DNA of 64,000 nt, from assembly GCF_039539485.1 (NCBI RefSeq), contig NZ_BAABDF010000005.1, positions 62,001 through 126,000 of the forward strand. Direction: 5' to 3'. Origin of the DNA: Celeribacter arenosi. GTDB taxonomy: Bacteria > Pseudomonadota > Alphaproteobacteria > Rhodobacterales > Rhodobacteraceae. Shown here piece by piece: positions 32,002-41,992 of the stretch (positions are counted from its first letter, which is position 1; every line of letters starts with the position of its first letter). The position numbers and the translations under genes were made by a program. The notes under the pieces are model-generated. The model was not told the DNA's origin. It saw only the letters and a program-made list of their open reading frames with translations, and made no database searches.

Positions 32002-32832
32002 TCAGCTCCGGCGCGGATCCGCAGGGTAGACGCCGAGAATCTCCACCATCTCGGTGAAAAAGCTCAACTCTTCCAACGCGAGTTTGACGTTTTCGTCGTC
32101 GGGGTGGCCTTCGATATCGGCGTAAAACTGCGTTGCCTGGAAATTCCCGTCGACCATGTAGCTTTCCAGCTTTGTCATGTTGATGCCGGTGGTGGCAAAG
32201 CCGCCGAGCGCCTTATAGAGCGCGGCGGGAATGTTGCGCACACGGAACACAAAGGCGGTGACCATCTTATCTGCGCGCCGCGTCAGATCGGGCTCGCGCG
32301 ACATGATAAGAAAGCGCGTGGTGTTGAGGTCGTGATCCTCGACGTGACGCGCCAATACATCGAGCCCGAAAATCTCCGCCGCGATTTCAGAGGCAAAGGC
32401 CCCTTCGCGTTTGTCGCCCATTTCGGCAACCGCACGCGCCGCGGCGGCATTATCGGACCAATTGAGAATCTGGAGATCGCGTTCCTTGATGAACCCGCGC
32501 GCCTGTCCAAGAAGCACCGACATCGCACGGACCTGTTTTACGTCCTCGATTTTCGCGCCTTTGACGCCGAGCAGGTTCACATGCACCCGCACAAAGGTCT
32601 CATCGACGATGTGCAGACCCGATTCTGGCAGCAGGTGATACACGTCCTGCACCCGCCCGTAGGTCGAATTTTCGACGGCGATCATGCCCAAATCGGCCTC
32701 GCCATTGCGCACGGCATCCATCGCGTCTTCGAAAGTCGCGCAGGGAAGAGGTTCGTGATCTGGTCGCGCCTCGGTACATGCCTGATGCCCGTAGGCGCCC
32801 GGTTCTCCCTGAAAAGCTATGCGTTTGGCCAT
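32002..32832 (-). CDS. pheA: Prephenate dehydratase
   Basis: The 276-residue protein is a monofunctional prephenate dehydratase converting prephenate to phenylpyruvate in phenylalanine synthesis. It starts KRIAFQGEPGAYGH and has GEADLGMIAVENSTYGRV, the catalytic TTRFLIMSR near residue 171, and a C-terminal ACT domain for phenylalanine feedback (ALGGFATTGINMTKLESY, about residues 208-225). The ATG at 32832 follows GGGAGGGAAAAAT; longer in-frame starts cross the divergent promoter region. It is divergent from the cytochrome c gene. Confidence 0.95.
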   Translation of the reverse strand: MAKRIAFQGEPGAYGHQACTEARPDHEPLPCATFEDAMDAVRNGEADLGMIAVENSTYGRVQDVYHLLPESGLHIVDETFVRVHVNLLGVKGAKIEDVKQVRAMSVLLGQARGFIKERDLQILNWSDNAAAARAVAEMGDKREGAFASEIAAEIFGLDVLARHVEDHDLNTTRFLIMSREPDLTRRADKMVTAFVFRVRNIPAALYKALGGFATTGINMTKLESYMVDGNFQATQFYADIEGHPDDENVKLALEELSFFTEMVEILGVYPADPRRS

Positions 32833-32955
32833 ATTTTTCCCTCCCCGACGCAGTTTTATGTCGTCATGTCGATTGGTCGCGGGTCTTATACCTTGAAATG
32901 CCATGTGGGAAGCGGATACATACCGCGCGACCAGAGCACACAAACGGATCGCGAC

Positions 32956-33480
32956 ATGTTCGACACGATGACCCTTACCAAGGCAGTAGGCGCAGTTTGC
33001 GGCACCTTCCTGATTTTCCTTTTGGCCAACTGGGCTGGCGAAGCCATTTATCATGGCGGCGGCGCTCATCATGGGGAGGGCGAACACGCTCAGGCCTATG
33101 TGATCGACACCGGCGAATCCGACAGCGATGAAGCCGAAGAGGTCGTTCAGGTCGCATTCGCTGACGTTTTTGCCGCCGCCGACGCGGGCAAAGGCGAACG
33201 CGTGTTCAACAAATGCAAAGCCTGCCACAAACTCGACGGCACCAACGGAACCGGCCCACACCTCGATGGTGTTGTGGATCGCGAAATCGCATCGGTTGAT
33301 GGATTTGCCTTTTCGGACGCCATTATCGGTCTCGACGGCCAATGGACCCCAGAAGCTCTCGAAGGCTTTCTCGAAAACCCCAAAGGCTACGCACCGGGCA
33401 CAAAGATGTCCTTTGCCGGTCTCAGCAGCGTCGAAGACCGCGCGAACCTGATCGCCTATTTGCAGGGCTTTGGCGGCTAA
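32956..33480 (+). CDS. cycM: Membrane-anchored cytochrome c (CycM/c552 type)
   Basis: The 174-residue protein has an uncleaved N-terminal helix (about residues 8-27), an acidic His-containing linker, and one class I cytochrome c domain with the heme site CKACH (Cys87, Cys90, His91) and axial Met151 in GTKMSFAGL. Such anchored cytochromes carry electrons from the bc1 complex to terminal oxidases. The domain length of about 100 residues fits mitochondrial-type cytochrome c. The ATG at 32956 begins the anchor. A terminator hairpin follows. Confidence 0.9.
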   Translation: MFDTMTLTKAVGAVCGTFLIFLLANWAGEAIYHGGGAHHGEGEHAQAYVIDTGESDSDEAEEVVQVAFADVFAAADAGKGERVFNKCKACHKLDGTNGTGPHLDGVVDREIASVDGFAFSDAIIGLDGQWTPEALEGFLENPKGYAPGTKMSFAGLSSVEDRANLIAYLQGFGG

Positions 33481-33511
33481 CCCATCACAGCCCCCGGGAT
33501 TTGATCTGAAT

Positions 33512-33547
33512 TTGCCCCGTTGGCTCGCGCCGGCGGGGCATTTCTTT
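33512..33547 (+). terminator. Rho-independent terminator after the cytochrome c gene
   Basis: TGCCCCG (33513-33519) pairs with CGGGGCA (33534-33540), then TTTCTTT. It separates the cytochrome gene from the yej operon. Confidence 0.75.
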
Positions 33548-33668
33548 GCAAACTTCACGAAAACTACACAATCGCGCAACTTCGCGGTTGGAAGGGATGA
33601 AAATCCGCGCCAGATTGATAGAAAGGACATCAATAGGTCCGGCTAATCCGATACGGAGGCACTATCGC

Positions 33669-35531
33669 ATGGCACGTCACTTCTTCACAGCGACCCTTTT
33701 GGCCGCAGCTACCGTCACTTTCGGTTCGGTGGTTCACGCCCAGGAGAACGTGATTACAGCGACGTGGTTCTCCGATTGGGGCGAAGCGAAATATGACACG
33801 CCGGTCGATCACCTCGACTACGTGAACCCCGATGCGCCAAAGGGCGGGGAGATTTCCCTCGGCGTGGTTGGCGATTTCGATAGCCTCAACGCCTTCGCGA
33901 CCCTTTCGGGCACGCCCGCAGCCCTTTCCACCATCGGGTTCGAACGCCTCATGGGCGGAGTCGCCGACGAACAAAAAGCGACCAGCTATTGCCTGCTTTG
34001 CGAGAGCCTCGAGTATCCTGAAAGTCAGGAGTGGGTGATTTTTCACCTGCGCGATGATGTGACCTTCTCGGACGGCTCCCCGATGACCGCCGAAGATGTG
34101 GTGTTCAGCTTCAATAAAATGCTCGCAGAAGGCACGCCGTCCTGGCGCGCCGGCGTTGCCGCGATGATCAAAAGCGCCGAGGTGCTGGACGAGTTCACTG
34201 TGCGCTACGAATTCCAGCCCGACATCCCGCGCAATGGCCTGATCGGTCAGGCGGGGTCGACCCTCGTGATGCAAAAGAAGTGGTTTGACGAAACCGGTGC
34301 AAAACTGGACGAAAAGAGCTTTGATATCTCGCCGGGCACAGGGGCCTATAAGGTTGGTGGCTACGACGCGGGCCAATGGGTCGAATACACGCGCAACCCC
34401 GACTATTGGGGCAATGAGCATTGGCTGAACAAAGGCACGCAGAACTACGACACAATCCGCATCGTCTATTTCGGCGACACCGTCGCGGCGTTTGAGGCCT
34501 TCAAATCAGGTGACATCACCTTCCGTCGTGAAAGCTCGTCGCTGCAATGGGCGACGTCCTACGATTTTCCCGCTCTCGAAAAGGGTTGGGTGAAAAAGGA
34601 AACGCTCTTTAACGGCTCCCTGCCCGGTGCCTATGGGTTCCTCTATAACCTGCGCCGTGAAAAGCTTCAGGACCGCAATGTGCGCCTCGCGCTCGGGCTG
34701 ATGTATAACTTCACATGGACCAACGATAACCTCCAGTATGGCCTGTTCAAACAGCGCGAGAGCTTTTGGGAAAACGATACCCTAAAGGCCAAAGGCCTGC
34801 CCGAGGGTGCCGAACTGGCCATTCTCGAAGAGGTCCGCGATATGGTCGCGCCCGAAATTTTCACCGAGGAAGCATTCCTGCCGCATACCTCTGGCGACTT
34901 GTCTCTGGACCGGCGTAACGTGCGCCGCGCTTTGGCCTTGCTCGAAGAAGCAGGCTACGTGCCCGGTGACGATGGCAAATTGCGCAACGCCGCCGGTGAA
35001 CCGCTGACGCTCGAAATCCTGCACTACAGCCCCTCGTGGGACCGGATCATCAACCCCTATGTCGAAAACCTGCAGGCGCTGGGCGTTGATGCGGTTTATA
35101 ACCGGATCGACCCGAACCAATATCAGGCCCGCACCCAGAGCTTTGACTACGACATGATCTACGACGGCTACCTCAACGGCTTTGAGGTGGGCAGCGATTT
35201 CAGCCAGAAATACAGTTCCGAGAACGTGAACGATGTATTCAATCCCGCCGGCCTTGCAATGCCCGCCATCGATTATCTCAGTGAGCGCATTCTCGAAGTG
35301 GACACCTACGATGAAATGGCCGCCGTCGTGCGTGCCGCCGACCGGATCATGCGCCATGAATACTTCATCGTGCCCGCCCATATGAACGACTCTCACTGGG
35401 TGGCCTATTACGACATGTACGAACATGTCCCCGACGCGCAGTTGGAGCCTTATTCGCTAGGGTACCTGTCAACCTGGTGGTACAACGCAGACAAAGCCGC
35501 TGCCCTGCGCGAAGCCGGTGCCCTGAAATAA
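33669..35531 (+). CDS. yejA: Peptide/oligopeptide ABC transporter substrate-binding protein (YejA-like)
   Basis: The 620-residue precursor has a signal peptide (MARHFFTATLLAAATVTFG to about VVHA) and the family 5 solute-binding fold, with DHLDYVNPDAPKGGEISLG near the mature start and TFSDGSPMTAEDVVFSF in domain I. YejA proteins deliver peptides, including microcin C-like compounds, to YejBEF. The ATG at 33669 follows ATACGGAGGC and begins the signal peptide. The permease genes follow at 22 bases, and all four yej genes appear to form one operon. Confidence 0.92.
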   Translation: MARHFFTATLLAAATVTFGSVVHAQENVITATWFSDWGEAKYDTPVDHLDYVNPDAPKGGEISLGVVGDFDSLNAFATLSGTPAALSTIGFERLMGGVADEQKATSYCLLCESLEYPESQEWVIFHLRDDVTFSDGSPMTAEDVVFSFNKMLAEGTPSWRAGVAAMIKSAEVLDEFTVRYEFQPDIPRNGLIGQAGSTLVMQKKWFDETGAKLDEKSFDISPGTGAYKVGGYDAGQWVEYTRNPDYWGNEHWLNKGTQNYDTIRIVYFGDTVAAFEAFKSGDITFRRESSSLQWATSYDFPALEKGWVKKETLFNGSLPGAYGFLYNLRREKLQDRNVRLALGLMYNFTWTNDNLQYGLFKQRESFWENDTLKAKGLPEGAELAILEEVRDMVAPEIFTEEAFLPHTSGDLSLDRRNVRRALALLEEAGYVPGDDGKLRNAAGEPLTLEILHYSPSWDRIINPYVENLQALGVDAVYNRIDPNQYQARTQSFDYDMIYDGYLNGFEVGSDFSQKYSSENVNDVFNPAGLAMPAIDYLSERILEVDTYDEMAAVVRAADRIMRHEYFIVPAHMNDSHWVAYYDMYEHVPDAQLEPYSLGYLSTWWYNADKAAALREAGALK

Positions 35532-35553
35532 AGACGCGGAGAACGCGCCCCAA

Positions 35554-36654
35554 ATGGCAAGCTATATCCTTCGGCGACTATTGCTGATCATCCCGACGTT
35601 GCTCGGGATCATGATCATCAACTTTGCCCTGACCCAATTCGTACCCGGTGGACCCATCGAACAGGTGCTCGCCAATATGCGCGGCGAGGGGGACGTTTTC
35701 GAAGTCATCTCTGGCGGTCAGCAGGACACAGAGGTCGAATTCGAATCGACCGTGACCGGAAACAACCAGAGCGAATACGCCGGTGCGCGCGGCTTGCCGC
35801 CCGAGTTTATCGCCGATCTGGAACGACAATTCGGGCTGGATAAACCGCCCCTCGAACGCTTCCTCGGGATGATGTGGAATTACATGCGCTTCGACTTCGG
35901 CGAGAGCTATTTCCGCTCCGAGGGTGTGTTGGAAATGGTCTGGGAACGCCTGCCGGTCTCCATCTCGCTCGGCCTCTGGGCGACCGTGATCTCCTACATG
36001 ATCTCGATCCCGCTCGGCATTCGCAAAGCGGTGCGTGACGGATCGTCCTTTGACACTTGGACCTCCGCAATCATCATCGTGGCCTATGCAATTCCGGGGT
36101 TCCTGTTCGCCATCATGCTGCTCGTCCTTTTTGCGGGCGGCTCATATTGGCAAATCTTCCCGCTTCGTGGCCTCACGTCGCCCAATTGGGACGAGCTCAG
36201 CCTGTTTGGGAAAATCGCCGACTACGCATGGCACATGGCGCTGCCGGTGCTCGCCTCGCTGATCTCCTCCTTTGCCACGCTCACCTTGCTGACAAAGAAC
36301 TCCTTCCTCGACGAGATCCGCAAACAATACGTCGTCACCGCGCGCTCCAAGGGGCTGACCGAAAGCCGCGTCCTCTACGGGCACGTGTTCCGCAACGCGA
36401 TGCTCATCGTGATCGCGGGCTTCCCGTCGCTGTTCCTCGGCGTGTTCTTTTCCGGTTCGGTCATTATCGAGACGCTATTCTCGCTCGACGGTCTGGGGCG
36501 CATGGGTTTTCAGGCCGCTCTCCAGCGTGATTATCCGGTGATCTTCGGCACGCTGTTCTTCTTTGGTCTCATCGGCCTCGTCGTCGGCATCCTGAGCGAC
36601 CTCATGTATGTCTTCGTTGATCCCCGTATCGACTTCGAGCGGAGGGACACATGA
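35554..36654 (+). CDS. yejB: Peptide ABC transporter permease (YejB-like)
   Basis: The 366-residue permease starts MASYILRRLLLIIPTLLGI, the DppB-type first helix, with a periplasmic insertion (about residues 30-100, acidic and containing GLPPEFIADLERQFGL), then five further helices with the coupling motif YVVTARSKGLTESRVLYGHV near residue 258. It forms a heterodimeric channel with YejE. Its stop overlaps the yejE start by 4 bases. Confidence 0.92.
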   Translation: MASYILRRLLLIIPTLLGIMIINFALTQFVPGGPIEQVLANMRGEGDVFEVISGGQQDTEVEFESTVTGNNQSEYAGARGLPPEFIADLERQFGLDKPPLERFLGMMWNYMRFDFGESYFRSEGVLEMVWERLPVSISLGLWATVISYMISIPLGIRKAVRDGSSFDTWTSAIIIVAYAIPGFLFAIMLLVLFAGGSYWQIFPLRGLTSPNWDELSLFGKIADYAWHMALPVLASLISSFATLTLLTKNSFLDEIRKQYVVTARSKGLTESRVLYGHVFRNAMLIVIAGFPSLFLGVFFSGSVIIETLFSLDGLGRMGFQAALQRDYPVIFGTLFFFGLIGLVVGILSDLMYVFVDPRIDFERRDT

Positions 36655-37757
36655 GATTGTCACCGCTCAACCAGCGCCGCCTGCGCAATTTCAAAGCGAA
36701 CCGGCGCGCGACATGGTCGCTCATCATCTTCACGGTGCTCTTCGTGCTGTCGCTCTTTGCCGAATTTCTGGCAAACGACAAACCGATCCTCGTGCAATAT
36801 CGCGGCAGCTATTACACGCCGATTGCCAAATTCTATCCCGAAACCGAATTCGGCGGCGATTTCCGAACCGAGGCCGTCTACCGCTACGCGGAGGTCGAAT
36901 GCCTGATCAAAACCGGCGGCCTGGAGCTGTGCTTTGACGACCCCGAAGGCTACATCGCAGACGCCGAGGATGGCGTCATCAACGGCGAGGCGATCGAAAA
37001 GGGGTGGATGCTCTGGCCCCCGATCCGCTATTCCTTCAACACGCAGGTCGAAGGACCGGGTGCCGCACCGTCGCCGCCCACATCGCAAAACCTGCTGGGA
37101 ACGGATGACACCAAACGCGACGTCCTCGCGCGGGTGATCTACGGGTTCCGGCTGTCGATCTTCTTCACCATCATCGTGACCAGCGTTGCCTCCGTCATCG
37201 GGATTATCGCCGGTGCGGTGCAGGGGTTCTTTGGCGGCCGCACCGACATCATCTTCCAGCGCATTCTGGAAATCTGGAGCGCGATGCCGTCGCTCTATGT
37301 CATCATCATCCTCTTCGCCATTCTGGGGCGGGGATTCTGGCTCCTCGTCGGGGTGACAATCCTGTTTGGCTGGCCCGCCCTCGTGGGTGTGGTGCGCGCC
37401 GAATTCCTGCGTGCGCGCAATTTCGAATACATCCGCGCCGCCCGCGCGCTCGGGGTCAGTAACGGCACCATCATGTTCCGCCACATGTTGCCCAACGCTA
37501 TGGTCGCCACGCTCACGCTGCTGCCGTTTATCGTCACCGGCACCATCGGCACGCTCGCGGCGCTCGACTTCCTCGGTTTTGGTCTGCCCTCATCCTACCC
37601 CTCTCTGGGTGAGCTTACGTTGCAGGCGAAACGCAACCTGCAGGCCCCATGGCTCGCCTTCACTGCCTTCTTCACCTACGCCATCATGCTCTCGCTTCTC
37701 GTCTTCATCTTTGAAGGTGTGCGCGATGCCTTTGACCCGCGAAAGACCTTCCGATGA
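36651..37757 (+). CDS. yejE: Peptide ABC transporter permease (YejE-like)
   Basis: The 368-residue DppC-type permease has a first helix at about residues 24-43, a long soluble periplasmic section (about 45-150, including two Cys, ECLIKTGGLELCF), and a C-terminal channel domain with coupling motif EYIRAARALGVSNGTIMFRH near residue 259. NLLGTDDTKRDVLARVIYG before helix 2 is typical for the family. Start overlaps yejB and stop overlaps yejF, each by 4 bases. Confidence 0.92.
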   Translation: MRLSPLNQRRLRNFKANRRATWSLIIFTVLFVLSLFAEFLANDKPILVQYRGSYYTPIAKFYPETEFGGDFRTEAVYRYAEVECLIKTGGLELCFDDPEGYIADAEDGVINGEAIEKGWMLWPPIRYSFNTQVEGPGAAPSPPTSQNLLGTDDTKRDVLARVIYGFRLSIFFTIIVTSVASVIGIIAGAVQGFFGGRTDIIFQRILEIWSAMPSLYVIIILFAILGRGFWLLVGVTILFGWPALVGVVRAEFLRARNFEYIRAARALGVSNGTIMFRHMLPNAMVATLTLLPFIVTGTIGTLAALDFLGFGLPSSYPSLGELTLQAKRNLQAPWLAFTAFFTYAIMLSLLVFIFEGVRDAFDPRKTFR

Positions 37758-39361
37758 GCCTTATGGAAATCAAGGACCTGACGGTCTCCTTCAAACAGGA
37801 CGGTGGCCTCGTGGCCGCGGTCAAAGGCGTGTCCTTCTCGCTGCAAAAGGGCGAAACGCTCGCGCTCGTCGGTGAGAGCGGATCGGGCAAATCCGTGACC
37901 GCGCTGTCGACCGTGAATCTTCTCGCCGATAATGCCGTCCTCGAAGGGTCGATCAAATACAAAGGCCGCGAACTCGTCGGGCAGCCGGAGAAAGAACTGC
38001 GCAAGGTGCGCGGCAATGACATCAGCTTCATCTTTCAGGAGCCGATGACCTCGCTCAACCCGCTGCACACCATCGAAAAACAGCTCGGTGAGATCCTGCT
38101 CGTCCATCGCGGCCTCACCGGAGCCGAGGCGCGGGCGCGCATCATCGACCTTCTCGAAAAGGTCGGCATCCACGAACCCGAAAGCCGGCTCAAGGATTAT
38201 CCCCACCAGCTCTCCGGCGGGCAACGCCAACGGGTTATGATCGCCATGGCGCTCGCCAACGATCCCGACCTGTTGATCGCGGATGAACCCACGACCGCGC
38301 TCGACGTGACCATTCAGGCCCAGATCCTCACGCTCCTGCGCCAGTTGCAGGCCGACCTCGGCATGTCGATGCTGTTCATCACCCATGACCTCGGCATCGT
38401 GCGCAAACTGGCCGACCATGTCTGCGTGATGAAAGAGGGCGAAATCGTCGAACGCGGCGAAACGGCGCGGATATTCGATGCGCCCGAACACCCCTACACC
38501 CGCATCCTGCTAGAGGCCGAGGCCGCAGGACACGCAGCCCCCGTGCCCGACTCCGCCGAAGTGGTGGCACAGACCAAAGATCTGCGCATCTGGTTCCCGA
38601 TCCAGCGCGGCCTCCTGCGCCGCACTGTTGGCCACGTAAAGGCCGTGAATGCCGCCACGCTCAGCGTGCGCGCGGGCGAAACCGTGGGCATCGTGGGCGA
38701 GAGCGGGTCCGGCAAGACCACCCTCGCGCTCGCCATGATGCGGCTGATCTCTTCCGAGGGTCCCGTCGTGGTTCTCGGGCAAGACATCCAGGGATGGACC
38801 AACCAACAAATCCGCCCTCTGCGCGCCGATATGCAGATCGTGTTTCAGGATCCCTACGGCTCTCTGTCTCCACGCATGACCGTGGCCCAGATCATTTCCG
38901 AGGGGCTCGGGGTGCATGGCCTCGGCGAACATGCCTCCCAAGAAGAAGCGGTGATTGAAATCATGCGCGAGGTCGGCCTCGACCCCGAAACGCGGTTCCG
39001 CTACCCGCATGAGTTTTCGGGCGGTCAACGGCAACGTATCGCCATCGCGCGCGCCATGATCCTGCGACCGCGCCTGTTGGTTCTGGACGAACCGACATCG
39101 GCGCTCGACATGACCGTTCAGGTCCAGATCGTCGATCTTCTGCGCCGCCTGCAGGTCGAACACAAACTCGCCTACCTGTTCATCTCCCACGATCTGCGGG
39201 TCGTGCGTGCCCTGTCGCATCGGGTTCTGGTGATGAAGCGGGGCGATGTCGTCGAAGCGGCCGATGCCGACACGATTTTCGACAACCCCCAACACCCCTA
39301 CACGCGGGCACTGGTCGCAGCGGCTTTCGATTTGGAGGCGGAGGAGGGCGCGGGCGTCTAG
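37754..39361 (+). CDS. yejF: Peptide ABC transporter dual ATP-binding protein (YejF-like)
   Basis: The 535-residue protein contains two complete ABC ATPase domains. The first has Walker A GESGSGKS near residue 37, signature LSGGQRQRVMIAMAL and Walker B LLIADEPTTALD; the second has GESGSGKT near residue 314, FSGGQRQRIAIARAM and LLVLDEPTSALD. Each is followed by an oligopeptide-transporter C-terminal motif (EHPYTRILL; QHPYTRALV). It powers the YejABE importer. Both sites look intact, so both halves should bind ATP. Confidence 0.94.
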   Translation: MSLMEIKDLTVSFKQDGGLVAAVKGVSFSLQKGETLALVGESGSGKSVTALSTVNLLADNAVLEGSIKYKGRELVGQPEKELRKVRGNDISFIFQEPMTSLNPLHTIEKQLGEILLVHRGLTGAEARARIIDLLEKVGIHEPESRLKDYPHQLSGGQRQRVMIAMALANDPDLLIADEPTTALDVTIQAQILTLLRQLQADLGMSMLFITHDLGIVRKLADHVCVMKEGEIVERGETARIFDAPEHPYTRILLEAEAAGHAAPVPDSAEVVAQTKDLRIWFPIQRGLLRRTVGHVKAVNAATLSVRAGETVGIVGESGSGKTTLALAMMRLISSEGPVVVLGQDIQGWTNQQIRPLRADMQIVFQDPYGSLSPRMTVAQIISEGLGVHGLGEHASQEEAVIEIMREVGLDPETRFRYPHEFSGGQRQRIAIARAMILRPRLLVLDEPTSALDMTVQVQIVDLLRRLQVEHKLAYLFISHDLRVVRALSHRVLVMKRGDVVEAADADTIFDNPQHPYTRALVAAAFDLEAEEGAGV

Positions 39362-39379
39362 ACGCCAACGCGCCTTTTG

Positions 39380-40984
39380 TTACGTGCCGCCGATTGTGTC
39401 GCAGCTCAGGCCGCGTGCATCCAGACGACGACAGGTCAGCGCGGCTTGTTCTTCGCTCATGCCGAGGAAGTTCGCCTGATAGCCGCGGTTGGATTTCACC
39501 ACTTTACGCAATGTGCCGTTGAGCATCTCCAACTCGGACAGCGCGGTCTTCAACAAAACTTTGCGCGCTTCGTATTCCGACCCGTAAGTGCCGATATTGA
39601 CCCCGTAGTGGCGATCACCCGAGGTGGAGAACCGTGCCACAACTTCCGGCGCGCTAGGTTCGGGGTTGGTGAGAACCACAGCCGCACCCGGATTAACCGA
39701 GGCGAGTTGAAGCGTCTCCGGACGCGGGATAGGGGCCATCTTGGGAATGGTGAATGTCGCAGCACGTGCGGCTTCTGCCTGTTGCGCTTCCAGCTTTTCC
39801 TTCTCCGCCTCGACGGCGGCGAGGATAGCGTTGGCCTCCTCTGCGGCTTTGGCCGCGGCTGCGGCGAGCTCTGCGTCCTTGGCGGCCTGTTTTTCCGCTT
39901 CGCCCACAGCATCGAGAATTTCAGACGACATGGCGAGCAGGATGGTTTCCTGCTCCGGTGCAATCGCAGGCCGCGGGCGCAGTTTCGGGATCGGGCTCTT
40001 GGCAACCGAGATATTCACGCGAATGATCTTGGACGCCACAGCAGGCGTTTTCTGGTTTGAGGCAACAACCACGGGCCCATTGCCGGACTCTTTGCCCATA
40101 TAGGGCGGACGCGACGGTTTGTTCACCGCAACGCGGTTTGGCGCCCGTTTGAACCCCAGATCCATCAGCTCGGCGACCTTTGCATTGCGCGACGCCGTGG
40201 AGCGACCGCCGAAAACGGTGGTGATAATGCGTTCCCCGCCGCGCTCTGCAGAGGCGGTCAGGTTGAAACCGGCAGCCGAGGTATAGCCCGTCTTGATCCC
40301 GTCCGCGCCGCGATAGGAGTTCAGGAAGCGGGCGTTGGTGTGGCTCACCGTGCTAATCCCTGCATCCGCGCGTTCCCGCGAGAACAGGTTGTAGTATTCG
40401 GGATAGTCGTAAAACAGATGGCGCCCCATAACGGTCATGTCGCGTGCGGTGGACAAATGTCCGCTCGCAGTCAGACCGTGGGCGTTTTTAAAGGTGGTGC
40501 GCGACATGCCGAGCGCCTTGGCGGTCCGGTTCATGCGGCGGGCGAATGCCGCCTCGGACCCTTCAACGGCTTCGGCAATTGCAGTTGCGGCGTCATTTGC
40601 CGATTTCACCGCAGCGGCGCGAATAAGGTATCTTAGTTTGATTTTCTGGCCCGCGCGCAGGCCGAGCTTCGATGGCGGTTCGGCGGCGGAGTTGCGCGAA
40701 ATCGTCACCAGGGTGTCCAGAGAGATTTCGCCGTTCTCGACCGCTTCAAAAGCGACATAGAGCGTCATCATCTTGGTCAGGGACGCTGGGTGAAGTCGCG
40801 TATCCGCGTTGGTTGCATGAAGTACTTTGCCGTTTCGCGCATCCATGACCAATGCGGCGTATTCGGCGGCACTCACGCGTGCCGTCAAACCGACCATGAT
40901 CGCAAGGGCGATCAGGAACAAAGGGAATACACGTTGGGAGAGGGACCGCAGGAATCCCTGCGCTCGCACATCGCTCGTCATCAT
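39380..40984 (-). CDS. D-alanyl-D-alanine carboxypeptidase with C-terminal SPOR domain
   Basis: The 534-residue precursor has a signal/anchor helix (about residues 19-39) and a class A serine D,D-peptidase domain with SxxK at Ser68-Lys71 (HPASLTKM), SxN at Ser128-Asn130 and KTG at 231-233. An Ala/Glu-rich coiled-coil linker (about residues 360-410) leads to a SPOR-like peptidoglycan-binding domain (HYGVNIGTYGSEYEARKVL onward). It trims pentapeptides in the periplasm, and SPOR domains target division sites. It is convergent with yejF, 18 bases apart. Confidence 0.9.
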   Translation of the reverse strand: MMTSDVRAQGFLRSLSQRVFPLFLIALAIMVGLTARVSAAEYAALVMDARNGKVLHATNADTRLHPASLTKMMTLYVAFEAVENGEISLDTLVTISRNSAAEPPSKLGLRAGQKIKLRYLIRAAAVKSANDAATAIAEAVEGSEAAFARRMNRTAKALGMSRTTFKNAHGLTASGHLSTARDMTVMGRHLFYDYPEYYNLFSRERADAGISTVSHTNARFLNSYRGADGIKTGYTSAAGFNLTASAERGGERIITTVFGGRSTASRNAKVAELMDLGFKRAPNRVAVNKPSRPPYMGKESGNGPVVVASNQKTPAVASKIIRVNISVAKSPIPKLRPRPAIAPEQETILLAMSSEILDAVGEAEKQAAKDAELAAAAAKAAEEANAILAAVEAEKEKLEAQQAEAARAATFTIPKMAPIPRPETLQLASVNPGAAVVLTNPEPSAPEVVARFSTSGDRHYGVNIGTYGSEYEARKVLLKTALSELEMLNGTLRKVVKSNRGYQANFLGMSEEQAALTCRRLDARGLSCDTIGGT

Positions 40985-41163
40985 AACTCTGCCTCGTTCT
41001 GCCGGATCATGTCGCCCAGCTTATGAATGGGAGCGTAACACAGGGTCAGAAACGAGAAAACAGCCAATTTTCAAAGGGTTTTCGGGCGTGCATCGATGCA
41101 ACGCTACATGTGGTGGGGATGGGCCGCGAAATGTCTACATTGTGACAGCCCAGCGATTTCGCA

Positions 41164-41874
41164 TCAGGCGGAGGTTTGAATTTCCGATAACAGACCAGGA
41201 ATTTCGCCCAAATTTTCGACAGATCGATACTGTGGATGATGCGCAGGCGGGGCCGCGTGTTCCAATTCCCACGTGTGGCCATGGGGAACATAAACGCCCC
41301 AAGCCCCCGCATCGATGGGCGGAATGACATCCGATTTCATGGAATTGCCGATCATCATGGCCTCTGCGGGCGCAATCCCGCGACGATCAAAAATGCCCGA
41401 ATAGACGTTCGCGGTCTTGTCAGACACGATCTCGACCCCGTCAAACAGGTCCCCCAAACCCGACTGGGCGAGTTTTCGTTCCTGATCGAGCAGGTCGCCT
41501 TTGGTCACCAAAAGCAGATCGTAGGACGACGCGAGCGCGCGCACCGTCTCCTCGACACCTTCCAGAAGATGGATCGGATGCTGCAACATATCCTGACCGG
41601 CCTCGATCAGCGTGCGAATAACACTCGCGGGCACTTTCTCGTCGGTCACGTCGATGGCCGTTTCGATCATCGACAGGACGAAACCTTTGATCCCGAAACC
41701 ATATTGGCCGAGGTTGCGACGTTCGGCGTCCAACAGGCGCTCGGCGAGGTGATCACGTTCGGTATAATCGGCGAGAAGATCGGCGAATCGTTCCTGCGTC
41801 AGGCGGAAGAATGCTTCGTTCTCCCACAGCGTGTCGTCGGCATCGAAGGCAATCGTCGAAAATTTGACAGGCAT
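41164..41874 (-). CDS. HAD family hydrolase
   Basis: The 236-residue cytoplasmic protein has HAD motif I DADDTLW (Asp10 and Asp12), a helical cap domain (about residues 18-95), motif II LLLVTKGD (Thr near residue 120) and motif IV AMMIGNSMKSD near residues 173-183. It is probably a phosphatase on a small metabolite. The gene is divergent from clpS across about 118 bases. Substrate unknown. Confidence 0.85.
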   Translation of the reverse strand: MPVKFSTIAFDADDTLWENEAFFRLTQERFADLLADYTERDHLAERLLDAERRNLGQYGFGIKGFVLSMIETAIDVTDEKVPASVIRTLIEAGQDMLQHPIHLLEGVEETVRALASSYDLLLVTKGDLLDQERKLAQSGLGDLFDGVEIVSDKTANVYSGIFDRRGIAPAEAMMIGNSMKSDVIPPIDAGAWGVYVPHGHTWELEHAAPPAHHPQYRSVENLGEIPGLLSEIQTSA

Positions 41875-41992
41875 AGGGTGCGTTCTCTCCTCTATCTAGG
41901 GACATAACCCCCTTTATTCAGGCCCGAAAGGGCCTATATAGTCCGTCCAAGCACATCCCGTCTTGGCAATTGAGAAATCCGGAGTCGACCGA